A stretch of 64,000 bases of DNA from Gimesia algae. Its GTDB lineage: Bacteria; Planctomycetota; Planctomycetia; Planctomycetales; Planctomycetaceae. The DNA lies in NCBI RefSeq assembly GCF_007746795.1, contig NZ_CP036343.1, forward strand, positions 248,001 to 312,000, given 5' to 3'. The notes beneath the pieces were generated by a model. It had not been told where the DNA came from. It saw nothing but the letters and a program-made list of their open reading frames with translations, and searched no databases. Made by a program: the position numbers and the translations under genes. How positions within the stretch are numbered: position 1 is the first letter of the stretch; each line of letters starts with the position of its first letter. Positions 27,736 through 36,629 of the stretch are shown here, one piece after another.

Positions 27736-29027
27736 GAATTGGACTGATCGCCATGAGCGGTGTCCGCGCCTGCGACCCGGAACTGCTTGAAATGGGTTTA
27801 ACTCTACCTGGTTTCCTGGAACGTGGGAAGACGATCGCCGCGTTGCCCAGCCTCGGCTTGCTGACTCTCGCGGGGATGACTCCGCTGGAACACACGTGTG
27901 AATACCTGGAGATTAAAGACATTCGGGAGCTGAAGTCGCTACCAATGAGGTTTGATCTCGTGGGGATTTCGAGTTTCAGCGCCCAGATCGGTGAGGCATA
28001 CCAGTTGGCTGACGACTATCGGGCACAAGGAGTCCCGGTTGTGATGGGGGGGCTGCACGTCACGTCGGTGCCCGAGGAAGCCGCTCGACACTGCGACGCG
28101 GTCGTGGTCGGCGAAGGGGAGCCGGTCTGGCTGAACGTCTTACAAGATGCGATGAATGGATGTCTCAAACAATTTTACAGATCCGACGGCAATTTTGCCC
28201 TGGCTGAGGCTCCGATGCCGGCCTTTGATTTGATGGTACCGGAACACTACAACCGCCTGACCGTTCAGACCAGCCGTGGCTGCCCGTTTCGTTGCGAGTT
28301 TTGCGCCAGTTCCATTTTGCTGACGTCGCGATACAAACAAAAACCGATCGACAAAGTCCTGGCTGAGATCGACCGCATCCGCGAATTCTGGCAACGTCCC
28401 TTCATCGAGTTCGCAGACGACAACGCCTTCGTAAACCGGCGTTACTGGAGGGAACTCCTTACGGAATTGAAATCCCGCAAGGTCCGCTGGTTTGCCGAGT
28501 GTGATCTGTCGGTCTACCAGGATGAAGAACTACTGACGTTGATGCGGGACAGCGGATGCGCTCAGGTCCTGATTGGATTTGAGAGCCCGGTCGACTCGGG
28601 ACTGAAAGGACTAGAGCTGAAGTCCGACTGGAAACGAAAACACCTGGCGGAATACAAGGACGCCGTCTACCAAATTCAGTCGCACGGCATCCGCGTCAAC
28701 GGCTGCTTCATTCTCGGCCTTGACGGTCAGCGAACGGATATCTTCAATCAGGTGTACGATTTCGTCGTAGATTCGGAGCTCTACGACGTACAGATCACTA
28801 TTCAGACGCCATTTCCGGGAACTCCGTTGTATCATCGGCTCAAAAGCGAAAACCGTCTCCTGTTCGATGGCGACTGGGAACGCTGCACCTTGTTCGACGT
28901 GAATTACCGGCCGGACTCCATGACCGTCGATGATTTGCGAGACGGATTTCGTGACCTGGCCTTTCGACTCTATGCAGAAGACCTGACCAGCTGGCGGCGC
29001 GACAATTTCAACCGCAAGCATCTCTAG
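27732..29027 (+). CDS. B12-binding radical SAM enzyme
   Basis: 431 residues. Residues about 45-145 form the cobalamin-binding Rossmann-like domain (DLVGISSFSAQIGEAYQLADDY, VPVVMGGLHVTSVPEEAARHCDAVVVGEGE). The radical SAM core follows with the CxxxCxxC cluster motif CPFRCEFC at about 184-191, then typical barrel pieces (PFIEFADDNAFVNRRY, QVLIGFESPVD, IRVNGCFILGLDG). The C-terminal region (FPGTPLYHRLKSENRL) is the family's usual end. Members with this architecture include B12-dependent methylases such as hopanoid and bacteriochlorophyll enzymes; substrate here is unknown. Flanking membrane proteins suggest a lipid or membrane-associated substrate, which is inference. Confidence 0.9.
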   Translation: MRIGLIAMSGVRACDPELLEMGLTLPGFLERGKTIAALPSLGLLTLAGMTPLEHTCEYLEIKDIRELKSLPMRFDLVGISSFSAQIGEAYQLADDYRAQGVPVVMGGLHVTSVPEEAARHCDAVVVGEGEPVWLNVLQDAMNGCLKQFYRSDGNFALAEAPMPAFDLMVPEHYNRLTVQTSRGCPFRCEFCASSILLTSRYKQKPIDKVLAEIDRIREFWQRPFIEFADDNAFVNRRYWRELLTELKSRKVRWFAECDLSVYQDEELLTLMRDSGCAQVLIGFESPVDSGLKGLELKSDWKRKHLAEYKDAVYQIQSHGIRVNGCFILGLDGQRTDIFNQVYDFVVDSELYDVQITIQTPFPGTPLYHRLKSENRLLFDGDWERCTLFDVNYRPDSMTVDDLRDGFRDLAFRLYAEDLTSWRRDNFNRKHL

Positions 29028-29056
29028 CCAACTTTACATTCTCCGGAGATGATGAT

Positions 29057-29446
29057 ATGAACCTACGATGTATTCGCCTGTTGTACGTCATCGCGGCTCT
29101 ATATGACGCGGCATTGGGACTGTTGTTTCTCGTCGCTCCCAGTTTTCCATTTGCAACATTCAACATCACGCCACCAAATCACATGGGCTACGTCCAGTTC
29201 CCAGCTGCGTTGTTGCTAATCTTCGGGTTGATGTTCGCCACAATCGCCAAAGCTCCGCGTGAAAACCGGCAGTTAATCATCTATGGAGTACTACTGAAAC
29301 TCTCCTATTCCGGACTCACGTTTTGGTACTGGATGACGACCGACGTGCCTAGTTTCTGGAAGCCGTTTGCGGTGATTGATTTCGTGATGCTGGTTCTGTT
29401 CGTGTGGACTTATGCGGCTCTCGCTCCAAAATCCGCAGAACATTAA
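29057..29446 (+). CDS. Small multi-pass membrane protein downstream of radical SAM gene
   Basis: 129 residues with four probable transmembrane segments: about 6-28 (IRLLYVIAALYDAALGLLFLV), 46-63 (VQFPAALLLIFGLMFATIA), 73-91 (LIIYGVLLKLSYSGLTFWYW) and 102-123 (FAVIDFVMLVLFVWTYAAL). Start ATG has GGAGATGATGAT upstream. It lies 29 bp after the radical SAM gene and ends the three-gene unit. No function known. It resembles its partner at 27355 in size and membrane layout, though sequences differ. Confidence 0.7.
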   Translation: MNLRCIRLLYVIAALYDAALGLLFLVAPSFPFATFNITPPNHMGYVQFPAALLLIFGLMFATIAKAPRENRQLIIYGVLLKLSYSGLTFWYWMTTDVPSFWKPFAVIDFVMLVLFVWTYAALAPKSAEH

Positions 29447-29918
29447 TTTTGAAATGAAGTAAAAAAACGCAAGAATATTATTGAAGTTAATTATGTCACC
29501 AAATTTCGGTCAATCTCTCTATTGCGTAAGACAAAACAATAGAGACCCTCTTCAGGCATGGTGATTTCAGAGCTAGACTGTGTCCAGTTTTACTGTAGCG
29601 TCTCCAGGACCATTTGGACCGAGTATAATAGACTGAGAGACGCTATGGTTAAATGTGATGCGCTCTAGCGACACTGGAGTGGTGAATCTCGACCGAGATC
29701 TTTGTGTCGGAAAACGTTGATTAAAACGTGCATGCTGAAGGCCATCCCTGTCGGAGTCATGAAGCTAGATCGGTTGAGCCGTAGAACGATTGAGGTAACG
29801 GGGGGGCGAGGAGAGGAACTTGACTTCAGGTCTGGCTGCCCCGAGCCCTCCCGTTCACCGATTAGTTCGGCAATATGTCATCTCGTTGTGACGTTTGAAG
29901 TGAGATCACTGACACACA
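29447..29918. other. Intergenic region with repeat copy C
   Basis: 472 bases with no credible gene; a 78-residue plus-strand frame at 29702 looks random. It holds element copy C and the 3' end of the downstream convergent gene. Confidence 0.6.
29573..29668. mobile_element. 96 bp palindromic MITE-like element, copy C
   Basis: CTAGACTGTGTCCAG at the left end, GCGCTCTAG at the right end, internal TAGCGTCTC/GAGACGCTA arms. TA dinucleotides lie within the CTAG at both ends. Direct repeat of copy B, 2.5 kb away. Confidence 0.9.
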
Positions 29919-30455
29919 TCATCCGTTACCGATATTAAAAAATGTTCGCAATATAGCCACAAATAAACCAATCGAAATTAGCGCGATATTCTTTACGAGA
30001 TCCGACGTGTTTGTGTCGCCGACTCTCACCCATGTGATGATGCCGGCAATACCGATCATCAGATAGACCAGCACATAGACCGCAGACATGGCCGGGAGAA
30101 AATTGCTGTAGCTGAAAACATTTACCGAGCGGAAGAGTGCGGTGCCGCCAGCTTGTGGCCCGAACGTTGATAAGGTTTCGGGTGAATCGGCTTGGGGTGC
30201 GGCCGCAGTTGGGCTCGCATTCGCCGCACCGTCGATCGGCACTTTGGGAAGTTCCTCGTTGAATACCATTGCGGCGACGCCGCCGACGAGTCCTGCAAGT
30301 ATTGTCGCAACGTAAACGTATGCGGTACCGTGAGCCTGCTTAACAGTCGGTTGGCGCCATGCCTCAAACATCGCTTTCGCGTAAAGAAAGGCAAATCCGC
30401 CGATCGCAGCGATGGCAATTATGGCGGCTGCTATTTGTGCGATTTCGGTCTGCAT
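29919..30455 (-). CDS. Hypothetical membrane protein
   Basis: 178 residues with about four membrane helices: about 5-25 (IAQIAAAIIAIAAIGGFAFLY), 48-65 (ATILAGLVGGVAAMVF), 125-142 (MSAVYVLVYLMIGIAGII) and 155-172 (IALISIGLFVAILRTFF). A low-complexity Ala/Pro/Ser loop lies between helices 2 and 3. The ATG is preceded by AAGGACAG. No family recognised. It is convergent with the radical SAM cassette and upstream of the IS3 remnant. Confidence 0.6.
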   Translation of the reverse strand: MQTEIAQIAAAIIAIAAIGGFAFLYAKAMFEAWRQPTVKQAHGTAYVYVATILAGLVGGVAAMVFNEELPKVPIDGAANASPTAAAPQADSPETLSTFGPQAGGTALFRSVNVFSYSNFLPAMSAVYVLVYLMIGIAGIITWVRVGDTNTSDLVKNIALISIGLFVAILRTFFNIGNG

Positions 30456-30655
30456 GGTCTGTCCTTCATGGGGTGAGGTTATGACTGCCTAACTATTGAT
30501 AGACAGATGATAGACTGATAGACAGAATATATTTTTGTTTAAGTTTATCAGGATTTCTGCCTATTATCAATTGGTCAAGAGTGAATCTGCGTTCACGTTT
30601 GGCGTCATTCAGGGAAGAACGACATGACAGCGGATGTTGATCCTCTCTATCAGGA

Positions 30656-30976
30656 TCATGCAGAATGACCACTCTGCTTGCGGGCGGATCTCAGGTTCTC
30701 AAATATCTCACAGTTCATGAGCTCATCACGTGTCCGACTGTGAAAGCTCTCTGCGTAGCCATTCTCCCACGGACTGCCCGGTTCGATATACAACGTCTCC
30801 ATGTCGGGCTGTTTAAGCCATTTACGAATCGCCTGGGAGACGAATTCACTGCCATTGTCACTCCGGATATGTTCCGGCATTCCGTGCGTCTTAAACAATT
30901 CAGCCAGGACATTGATCACGTCCTCACCGGTGATATGACGGACCGCCAACTCCACATTCAAAGCAAGCTGGGCATA
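30656..30976 (-). pseudogene. IS3-family (IS407-like) transposase OrfB remnant
   Basis: About 105 residues of an rve integrase core survive: LNVELAVRHITGEDVINVLAELF, HGMPEHIRSDNGSEFVSQ (the second catalytic Asp in DNGSEF) and EPGSPWENGYAESFHSRTRDELMN (catalytic Glu in ENGYAESF). The first catalytic Asp region and the normal C-terminus (which would carry RPH-type residues) are missing at both sides, so it is a dead fragment of a protein of roughly 270-280 residues. Confidence 0.85.
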
Positions 30977-31288
30977 CCTTAGGAGTGATATCGGGGGTTG
31001 GCTCTTTTTGGTTCGATAAAATCTAGCATCTGACTATATTGTTTATTTCCTGCTTTCCCCCGATGACTTGCACATCTCTAGTTCCGGTATGTATGACCTG
31101 CAAGTGATTGCTTTGAAGAGAGTTAACTCCCAGTTTCAAATGTCGAGATCATCTCGAACACGGACTATTTTAAAAATATTTCAAAATCTGAAATGATCAT
31201 TTTGAATTTGTTAACTCTGATTTGCTAAACTCAGAAAGTTGAGAGTTTACTGGTTGTGAACCCACGAGACATTGTTGGGAGTAACATC
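30977..31288. other. AT-rich upstream region of HTH/GAF cluster
   Basis: About 310 bases with no gene. It has a palindrome GAGTTAACTC (31120-31129) and further TTAACTC-type half sites near 31208, possible operators for the HTH protein that follows. No convincing promoter boxes were pinned down. Confidence 0.4.
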
Positions 31289-32014
31289 ATGACTCGGTTA
31301 TCCCCCCCTAAAAAAACTGCTTGTGAGCAAATCATTAGGCAAGTTGAAAAAAACTTCCCAGAACTACAGGTGGTTCAGTCAAAAATCTCACAGGCACTTT
31401 GTAATCCTGAATCCGGTGAACTCTCTGGGATGGTGAGCAAATGGTTTGACGAAGGGTGCCACAAAATTGACTTGGATCGGGTTCGTCATGAGCTTGACAT
31501 GAGTGGTATTCGTACTGTGGATATTGCAAAAGAGCTCAATGTGAGCGCTACAACAGTCTGGCGGCGACTCGAAAGAGGAACAGGAACCGCTAGTCAGTGG
31601 GATTCTATGCTTGCGATATTTCGAGAAGAACTGACGTCATTTACTCCTGCCACACCCGATGAGAAGTTTGTAGGGGGATATTGCTTCGCAATCTCTACAC
31701 TCAGAAAAAAAATAGCAAAAGCACTGGGGCTTCGAGCTCCTCGCCCAATCGAAAGCAGAGAATTCTGTTTCTTGTGGCATGCTATTCAGAATGATGCCTG
31801 GGTAAAAACGATAGACTCTGGAAATGATACTCTTTTAGATCATGTATCTCGTCAGATTCATCAGGCTGTGTTGACTTCATTTCCATCGGATAAATCTGCG
31901 AAATTGCTGTCCGTAGCTGAAATCAAGCAGGTGCATTTTGATTGGTACTCGTCGTATATGATTATTATCTGTTGCAAGATTCCGCGATCGAATCGAGGAA
32001 CTTTCTTTAATTGA
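31289..32014 (+). CDS. HTH-containing hypothetical protein, first gene of the accessory cluster
   Basis: 241 residues from the ATG at 31289, which has TGGGAGTAACATC upstream; a GTG start 33 bp earlier is less likely. A helix-turn-helix is likely at about residues 74-96 (IRTVDIAKELNVSATTVWRRLERG after renumbering). The N-terminal about 70 residues (CEQIIRQVEKNFPELQVV) and C-terminal about 130 residues are otherwise unrecognised. Only 9 bp separate its stop from the GAF protein start, so they form one operon. It could be the cluster's transcription regulator or an unrelated DNA-binding protein. Base composition here is visibly more AT-rich than the flanking core genes. Confidence 0.65.
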   Translation: MTRLSPPKKTACEQIIRQVEKNFPELQVVQSKISQALCNPESGELSGMVSKWFDEGCHKIDLDRVRHELDMSGIRTVDIAKELNVSATTVWRRLERGTGTASQWDSMLAIFREELTSFTPATPDEKFVGGYCFAISTLRKKIAKALGLRAPRPIESREFCFLWHAIQNDAWVKTIDSGNDTLLDHVSRQIHQAVLTSFPSDKSAKLLSVAEIKQVHFDWYSSYMIIICCKIPRSNRGTFFN

Positions 32015-32023
32015 GGTGTGATC

Positions 32024-34441
32024 ATGCCGACAATTGATACTGATTATCTTGATAGTAGTCATTCATGGAATGACGGCTTGGAGTTTGTTCGAGAAGCAAT
32101 GCAGCAGATCGCCCGCTCGCATCTTAAGGCGAAACTGTCCGAAGACAAAAGGGTGCTTCTTAATGATGAGGTGTTAGAAACTCTCAGGCAAGACTACCTT
32201 CAAGCTGCTCAGGAAATTCGTCCTGTTTTTGCGATGTTCCAGCATGATCCCACAATTCAAGGGTTACTTGATGATCTTCTGGAGGTGGGGGGGAAATGTC
32301 ATATTACGCGAATACGGTATTACCACTACTCGGAGACGGATCTGGACGGAGAACTGGTGATTGTTGATTCTGCCGGATACGATTCAGAAACAGCCAGTCA
32401 ACTACGAATCGGACCGCTAGTCAGATTCCGTAGTTCTCGTCCGTTGACTTCAGCAGACTCATTTTGGTGCTTTGCTTTGGGGGTTCCAACTTTTTTTGAA
32501 ATTCAAGAACACGCGTCTGACAGGCTGGCCCCGGTGCTTTACCCGGGGTGTTTTCCTTTAATCAGAACCCCTGTTGATCAATGTGAAAAGCATCTTGCCG
32601 GTACGAAAGCGCGGCAATGGTTAGATATACCTCTGCAATACAGTGGAAGGACATGCGGTAAGCTCAGTTGTGATTTTGATGCCCCAACTACCAAAATGGT
32701 TGATTTAAGAAATGATTTGATTCATTTTTGGTGTCAGGCACAACAAGTCACACCCTACCTGGATGCACTCTATCAGAATCAGTTTACAGATCCACTGGCT
32801 GAAGTATTCTCCGATTTACAGGATTGCCGGTCGATTAATGAGTTGTTCAACTACTGTACGTCAAAACTTCCGCATTTATTTGACTGCGCGCATGCCAGCA
32901 TTTTTACATTGTCAAAGGATACTTTTGGGGCAGCCAGGCTTGTGCTCCGAAAGACATCCTATGTTCCGAGTTCAAATTATGAGAATACATGTTGTTATGA
33001 TGTGAGTGATGATTCTCTCACTGCGTGGGTTGCCCGTAACAATATGGCGTTACGGTTGCATAACCTGGAAGATGATCAGGATCGCGAACAGCAGCTGTCT
33101 GCATATCGTACTTTTGATGGGAGGCTTCATTGGCGAAATCGATTAGTAGACAGTTCCGATCACAGTAGTTATCTGGCTGTTCCGATTACGATTGATGTGA
33201 AAACGGTCGGAGGGGTTTTACGATTTACTGAAAAGAATGAAGGGAAGATAAAATATTTTTCCGAAAAAGATCAGGTTTTTCTGCAAAGAATTGCCAAAGA
33301 GGCCATCGGGCCACGATTGCAGTTCCTGCTCGCGTGTGAACAGAAAACAACGCTGTCTTTTGATGTGTTACAGGAAGCAAATGCGCTACTGGTTGAGGAG
33401 ACAAGTCCTAAATTAAAGGATATCGGAAAAGCAGTGAGATCCATGCTGGAGACATTCTTTCCGGAAATGAATGGCAGGCAGAAATTGTATCTGTTAAATG
33501 TTTTGGAAGTTGATGGGAGTACGTTTCGCCACCATGAGATCGGCGGCTCGCTAAAGAATGACATGGTTGAAGACTGCTTATATCCGCTGGAAGGGTCCCT
33601 GACTGGTTATGTGCTTGGTGCCTTTAAGGAGAACAAGACTAATGAAGCAGTATTTATCAACGATTTTTCCAATGCGAAGGCTCGGGGGGCGATGATTGTT
33701 GTCTGTAATTCAGCAGTAACAGCATTGGCATGTCCTGTTATATTTCGGGGTAAACGATATGGCGTGATTGTTGTGAAATCGAGCCATCATGACTTATTTC
33801 TGGAAATTCATGGACGACTGCTTGAAGTGGTCGCAGCGGAAGCAGCCGCCATGTTTGCCAGACGGGATTACGAACTCCTGCGTAAGCTTGACATCCGCAT
33901 GGAATCATGTACGGATCACACCAAATCGAAATTATCACCCTGGATGACGAAAGCCAGGGAGTTGTTTCACTCAAGTGAGAATCCCTCGATTGAAGAACTT
34001 GATCTGCAGGAAGTGGTTGGGTTGGCAATCAGAGAAGCTGGTGCCAAAGACGCCTGTCTGGAAGTCCCGAATATGAAGGTTAAAACATGTCGACAGACAT
34101 TATCGTCTATTGTGTATGCGATATTGAGAGATATGTGCATTCGTCAACAGGAGAAAGGAGAAGTGATTTTCATAAAGGCCAGTGTCGAAGATAACTGGTT
34201 GCGTCTTGAAATCGGACAAAATGGCAATTTCAAGCCCCTTCTTCGAGCCTCTTTTGATGCTGCAGATACTGCTGAAAAACTGGTCGACAATGCAGGTGCT
34301 GTGAAGGATGACGATGGTATTACGATTTCGAGGATGCTCGCTTACTATCACCAGTTTTCTCACAGTCGTCGAGGATCAGTCTCGTTCAATAGATCTGGAG
34401 ATGCCAAAAGTGAGCTTGTGATCAAATTGCCGTTGGGCTGA
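32024..34441 (+). CDS. Multi-GAF signalling protein with degenerate C-terminal kinase-like region
   Basis: 805 residues from the ATG at 32024 (GAGGTGTGATC upstream). After a helical N-terminus, three GAF-like modules can be discerned, at about 90-235, 260-440 and 455-640: SINELFNYCTSKLPHLFDCAHASIFTLSKD and YLAVPITIDVKTVGGVLRFTEKNEGKIKYFSEKDQVFLQRIAKE for the second; LYLLNVLEVDG, LTGYVLGAFKEN and ACPVIFRGKRYGVIVVKSSHHDLF for the third. The last about 165 residues (LDLQEVVGLAIREAGAKDACLEVPN ... RMLAYYHQFSHSRRGSVSF) resemble a histidine-kinase ATP domain without a recognisable N-G1-G2 set, so catalysis is doubtful. Likely a sensor of small ligand or redox signal; ligand unknown. Confidence 0.7.
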   Translation: MPTIDTDYLDSSHSWNDGLEFVREAMQQIARSHLKAKLSEDKRVLLNDEVLETLRQDYLQAAQEIRPVFAMFQHDPTIQGLLDDLLEVGGKCHITRIRYYHYSETDLDGELVIVDSAGYDSETASQLRIGPLVRFRSSRPLTSADSFWCFALGVPTFFEIQEHASDRLAPVLYPGCFPLIRTPVDQCEKHLAGTKARQWLDIPLQYSGRTCGKLSCDFDAPTTKMVDLRNDLIHFWCQAQQVTPYLDALYQNQFTDPLAEVFSDLQDCRSINELFNYCTSKLPHLFDCAHASIFTLSKDTFGAARLVLRKTSYVPSSNYENTCCYDVSDDSLTAWVARNNMALRLHNLEDDQDREQQLSAYRTFDGRLHWRNRLVDSSDHSSYLAVPITIDVKTVGGVLRFTEKNEGKIKYFSEKDQVFLQRIAKEAIGPRLQFLLACEQKTTLSFDVLQEANALLVEETSPKLKDIGKAVRSMLETFFPEMNGRQKLYLLNVLEVDGSTFRHHEIGGSLKNDMVEDCLYPLEGSLTGYVLGAFKENKTNEAVFINDFSNAKARGAMIVVCNSAVTALACPVIFRGKRYGVIVVKSSHHDLFLEIHGRLLEVVAAEAAAMFARRDYELLRKLDIRMESCTDHTKSKLSPWMTKARELFHSSENPSIEELDLQEVVGLAIREAGAKDACLEVPNMKVKTCRQTLSSIVYAILRDMCIRQQEKGEVIFIKASVEDNWLRLEIGQNGNFKPLLRASFDAADTAEKLVDNAGAVKDDDGITISRMLAYYHQFSHSRRGSVSFNRSGDAKSELVIKLPLG

Positions 34442-34481
34442 CAAATCCATCTCGAGAACAAATTATGATGAGGATGAAATC

Positions 34482-34940
34482 ATGACAGATTCACGGAGAT
34501 CTGTACCTGAAGAATTGATCAAAGTTCTTGCATATTACAGGTGGTTGGCTAGATGTGAACTGGTGAGATACGCACAACACAGGTTAGATCATCATGACTG
34601 GTATGAGGCGGAAAAAGAACTGAATAAGCTGTTCAATAGTTTGGATGCAGAAGACTGGGAGTCGTTAAGCGGAACAGTTTATGGCTCTAAACTTCAAATT
34701 AATCAGCAGGCGATTGAGACACGTGCCTATTACAAGTGGGAAGCACGTTGCAGGGAATCACAAAATGGAGCAGGAACAGGTTCAGCTGAAAAAGACTGGT
34801 GTGAAGCTGTAATTGAAGAACGTCAGGCCGCGTTTGCTTCTCTGTTTTTACGTACTTGTTCATGTCGAAAAGAGACACACGTTCCTTCTGGCGAACGGGA
34901 TGACGATCTTTTAGTAACTGCTCCAGCCGATATGTTGTGA
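34482..34940 (+). CDS. Tandem DUF2934-like hypothetical protein
   Basis: 152 residues. Two similar units are visible: AYYRWLARCELVRYAQHRLDHHDWYEAEKEL at about 17-48 and AYYKWEARCRE followed by KDWCEAVIEER at about 80-113. The pattern A-YY-W-ARC ... DW-EA recalls DUF2934, a short helical motif of unknown function often found next to regulators. The C-terminus is disordered. GAGGATGAAATC precedes the ATG. It is the third gene of the operon-like cluster, 40 bp after the GAF protein, and is followed by a strong terminator. Confidence 0.65.
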   Translation: MTDSRRSVPEELIKVLAYYRWLARCELVRYAQHRLDHHDWYEAEKELNKLFNSLDAEDWESLSGTVYGSKLQINQQAIETRAYYKWEARCRESQNGAGTGSAEKDWCEAVIEERQAAFASLFLRTCSCRKETHVPSGERDDDLLVTAPADML

Positions 34941-34974
34941 GTATCGATCTCTTTCTGAATCGCTTTACATCTGT

Positions 34975-35083
34975 GAAGAGCGTTTTCTCATCGCTCTTCA
35001 ATAATACAGGGGCGCAGTCTGACTCTGCATTAAGGAGAGCAGAAACACTCGGTTTAAAGATGAAATGGGTGTTTCTGCTTTTT
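34975..35083 (+). terminator. Hairpin plus intrinsic terminator of the accessory cluster
   Basis: Two hairpins lie after the third gene: GAAGAGCG (34975-34982) with CGCTCTTC (34992-34999), then GCAGAAACAC (35039-35048) with GTGTTTCTGC (35069-35078) followed by TTTTTCC. The second is the likely terminator. Confidence 0.75.
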
Positions 35084-35227
35084 CCATTGCATGCATTATT
35101 CCTTTGAATTCACAATCAGCAGGAAGTCTCCAGCGTAACTGCGCCATCTCTTTATGAAATAAATAGAGTGGTCCATCCCTGCCATCGCAATCAGTATGAA
35201 CTGGAGCGATTGAGCACGAACGATGAA

Positions 35228-35422
35228 TCAGGATGCTTTCAACTGGGCACGTTGAGAATTTCGATAGAGCTCCTGTGCAAGGCGTTGGCGCTGGTCCAGC
35301 ACCTCTAGAGCGCGGATGCAGATTTCGAGTTGTTGCCTGGTCGTATCAAGTTGAAGCTGAAAAGCGAATCTTGTATCTCGCAGGGACTGGGGAGCAACAG
35401 GTATTGAACGGGCTTGCATCAT
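35228..35422 (-). CDS. Small hypothetical helical protein
   Basis: About 64 residues from the ATG at 35422, which has AAAGGAAAG upstream. Almost all helical and Gln/Arg-rich (LQLDTTRQQLEICIRALEVLDQRQRLAQELYRNSQRAQL), a possible coiled coil. It lies isolated, 143 bp beyond the cluster terminator, on the opposite strand. No function known; the ribosome site is the main support. Confidence 0.4.
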   Translation of the reverse strand: MMQARSIPVAPQSLRDTRFAFQLQLDTTRQQLEICIRALEVLDQRQRLAQELYRNSQRAQLKAS

Positions 35423-36033
35423 TCTTTCCTTTCGATTTAGATGTGACAATCTTTCAAAGTTATAGCTGAAACATTTCTATCAGTATAAGTGATCCCTGGA
35501 TAATGTGAATCAGTTAGTTGAGAGATGAGTTCAGATTCTGCGAGCCATTGCAGGGACTGAAATCAGAATTCAGTTTCTGCATCTGCTTTACTGAGCAAGA
35601 TAATTTGAATGGAGGATCGTGAAGATTGAAATGCGATCAACCGGAACTGAAAAACGTTCGTTATTGCGAATATTTGCTAAAGAACGCTTGATGAACACTA
35701 TAGTCATGATTGCATGAATCCGTGCTTTCCATATTCGAATTCAAAACACCGTTTTGTCGTAAAGATGGACGAAAATCGGAATATCATTGAATGCCTCAAC
35801 GGAACCCTACCCGGCAACTTCACGATTTCAAAACCAGCAACGAGGTTCTACCTGCCTCCCCCTTCCCACGTTTAATTTTTTAAAACCAGACAATAATCCT
35901 AGAAGTGCCTCACTGAAGCTCAAACACATTTTGAGGAATAATAAAGGTGTCCGGAATCAAAATTGTTTATGGTTCATTGCTAAGACCAGGCTGGTCGGAG
36001 TGTCACTGGTAATACTGCGGTCGTTTGCCCTGA

Positions 36034-36076
36034 CAGTTTCCTGCTCGCTGTGCTCGGCCTGCATTGTTTTTGGGTT
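36034..36076. repeat. TTTCCTGCTCGCTG repeat copy 1
   Basis: CAGTTTCCTGCTCGCTGTG, then CTCGGCCTGCATTG. Related copies at 36257-36300 and 36581-36629. Confidence 0.6.
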
Positions 36077-36087
36077 TACTCTTTGTC

Positions 36088-36133
36088 GACTTTCGTGTGG
36101 TTTCGTGTCTTTTCGTGGTAGAAAAATCGATTT
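36088..36133. repeat. ACCACGAAA-family repeat, inverted copy 5
   Basis: On the plus strand TTTCGTGTGGTTTCGTGTC and TTTTCGTGGTAG; its complement matches the core of the copies at 5917, 16639, 20286 and 20883. Confidence 0.7.
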
Positions 36134-36256
36134 CGAGAGGTTCATCGGTTCTCGTTGTGGTGTGATACTGGTGCGAACCGTGTCAGACGGATACGTGGGT
36201 TCCGTTCCTATGGCTGGGCAGGTTGGTGATCTGGAAACTGCTTGTGCGGTTTCTCT

Positions 36257-36300
36257 GACGGTTTCCTGTTGTCTGCGACAAACCCGGATTGCATCCGGGG
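36257..36300. repeat. TTTCCTGCTCGCTG-family repeat copy 2
   Basis: GACGGTTTCCTGTTGTCTG, followed by CCCGGATTGCATCCGGGG, which can fold as a hairpin. Confidence 0.5.
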
Positions 36301-36362
36301 CCATCCGTTTCTTTCACATGAGCCGTACGGCGTTAGCCGCGGTTTCTGCAGATCGGGAGACA

Positions 36363-36391
36363 ACCGGAGCTAACGCTCTGCGGCTAATGGG
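36363..36391. repeat. GGCTAACGCC-family repeat copy 2
   Basis: CCGGAGCTAACGCTCTGCGG followed by CTAATGGGG, near-identical to 3454-3480. Confidence 0.55.
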
Positions 36392-36580
36392 GAATGTTCT
36401 ACGGTGAATAGCGATGACACCTTTTGAACTTCCAGTGGTTCGAGATTTTCATCTGCGGGGCGTGGGAGCCGATCTTTATAATTTGTGGTAAATCACGACA
36501 GGGAACCGTGAGCACAATCACAGTCGGACAAGCCGAATGGATATAGGAATCCCGGTTCCGGGTGGTGCGTGGTAGCTGCG

Positions 36581-36629
36581 ACCTCCTGCTCGCTGCGCTC
36601 GGCCCGAATTACATTCGGGTTTACCCTTG
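36581..36629. repeat. TTTCCTGCTCGCTG-family repeat copy 3
   Basis: CCTCCTGCTCGCTGCGCTCG, then CCCGAATTACATTCGGG, again a small hairpin, and TTTACCCTTG. Confidence 0.55.

Noticed and set aside
35787-36407. 206-residue plus-strand frame
   Set aside because: It runs through three dispersed repeats, so its sequence is repeat-derived and random in composition.
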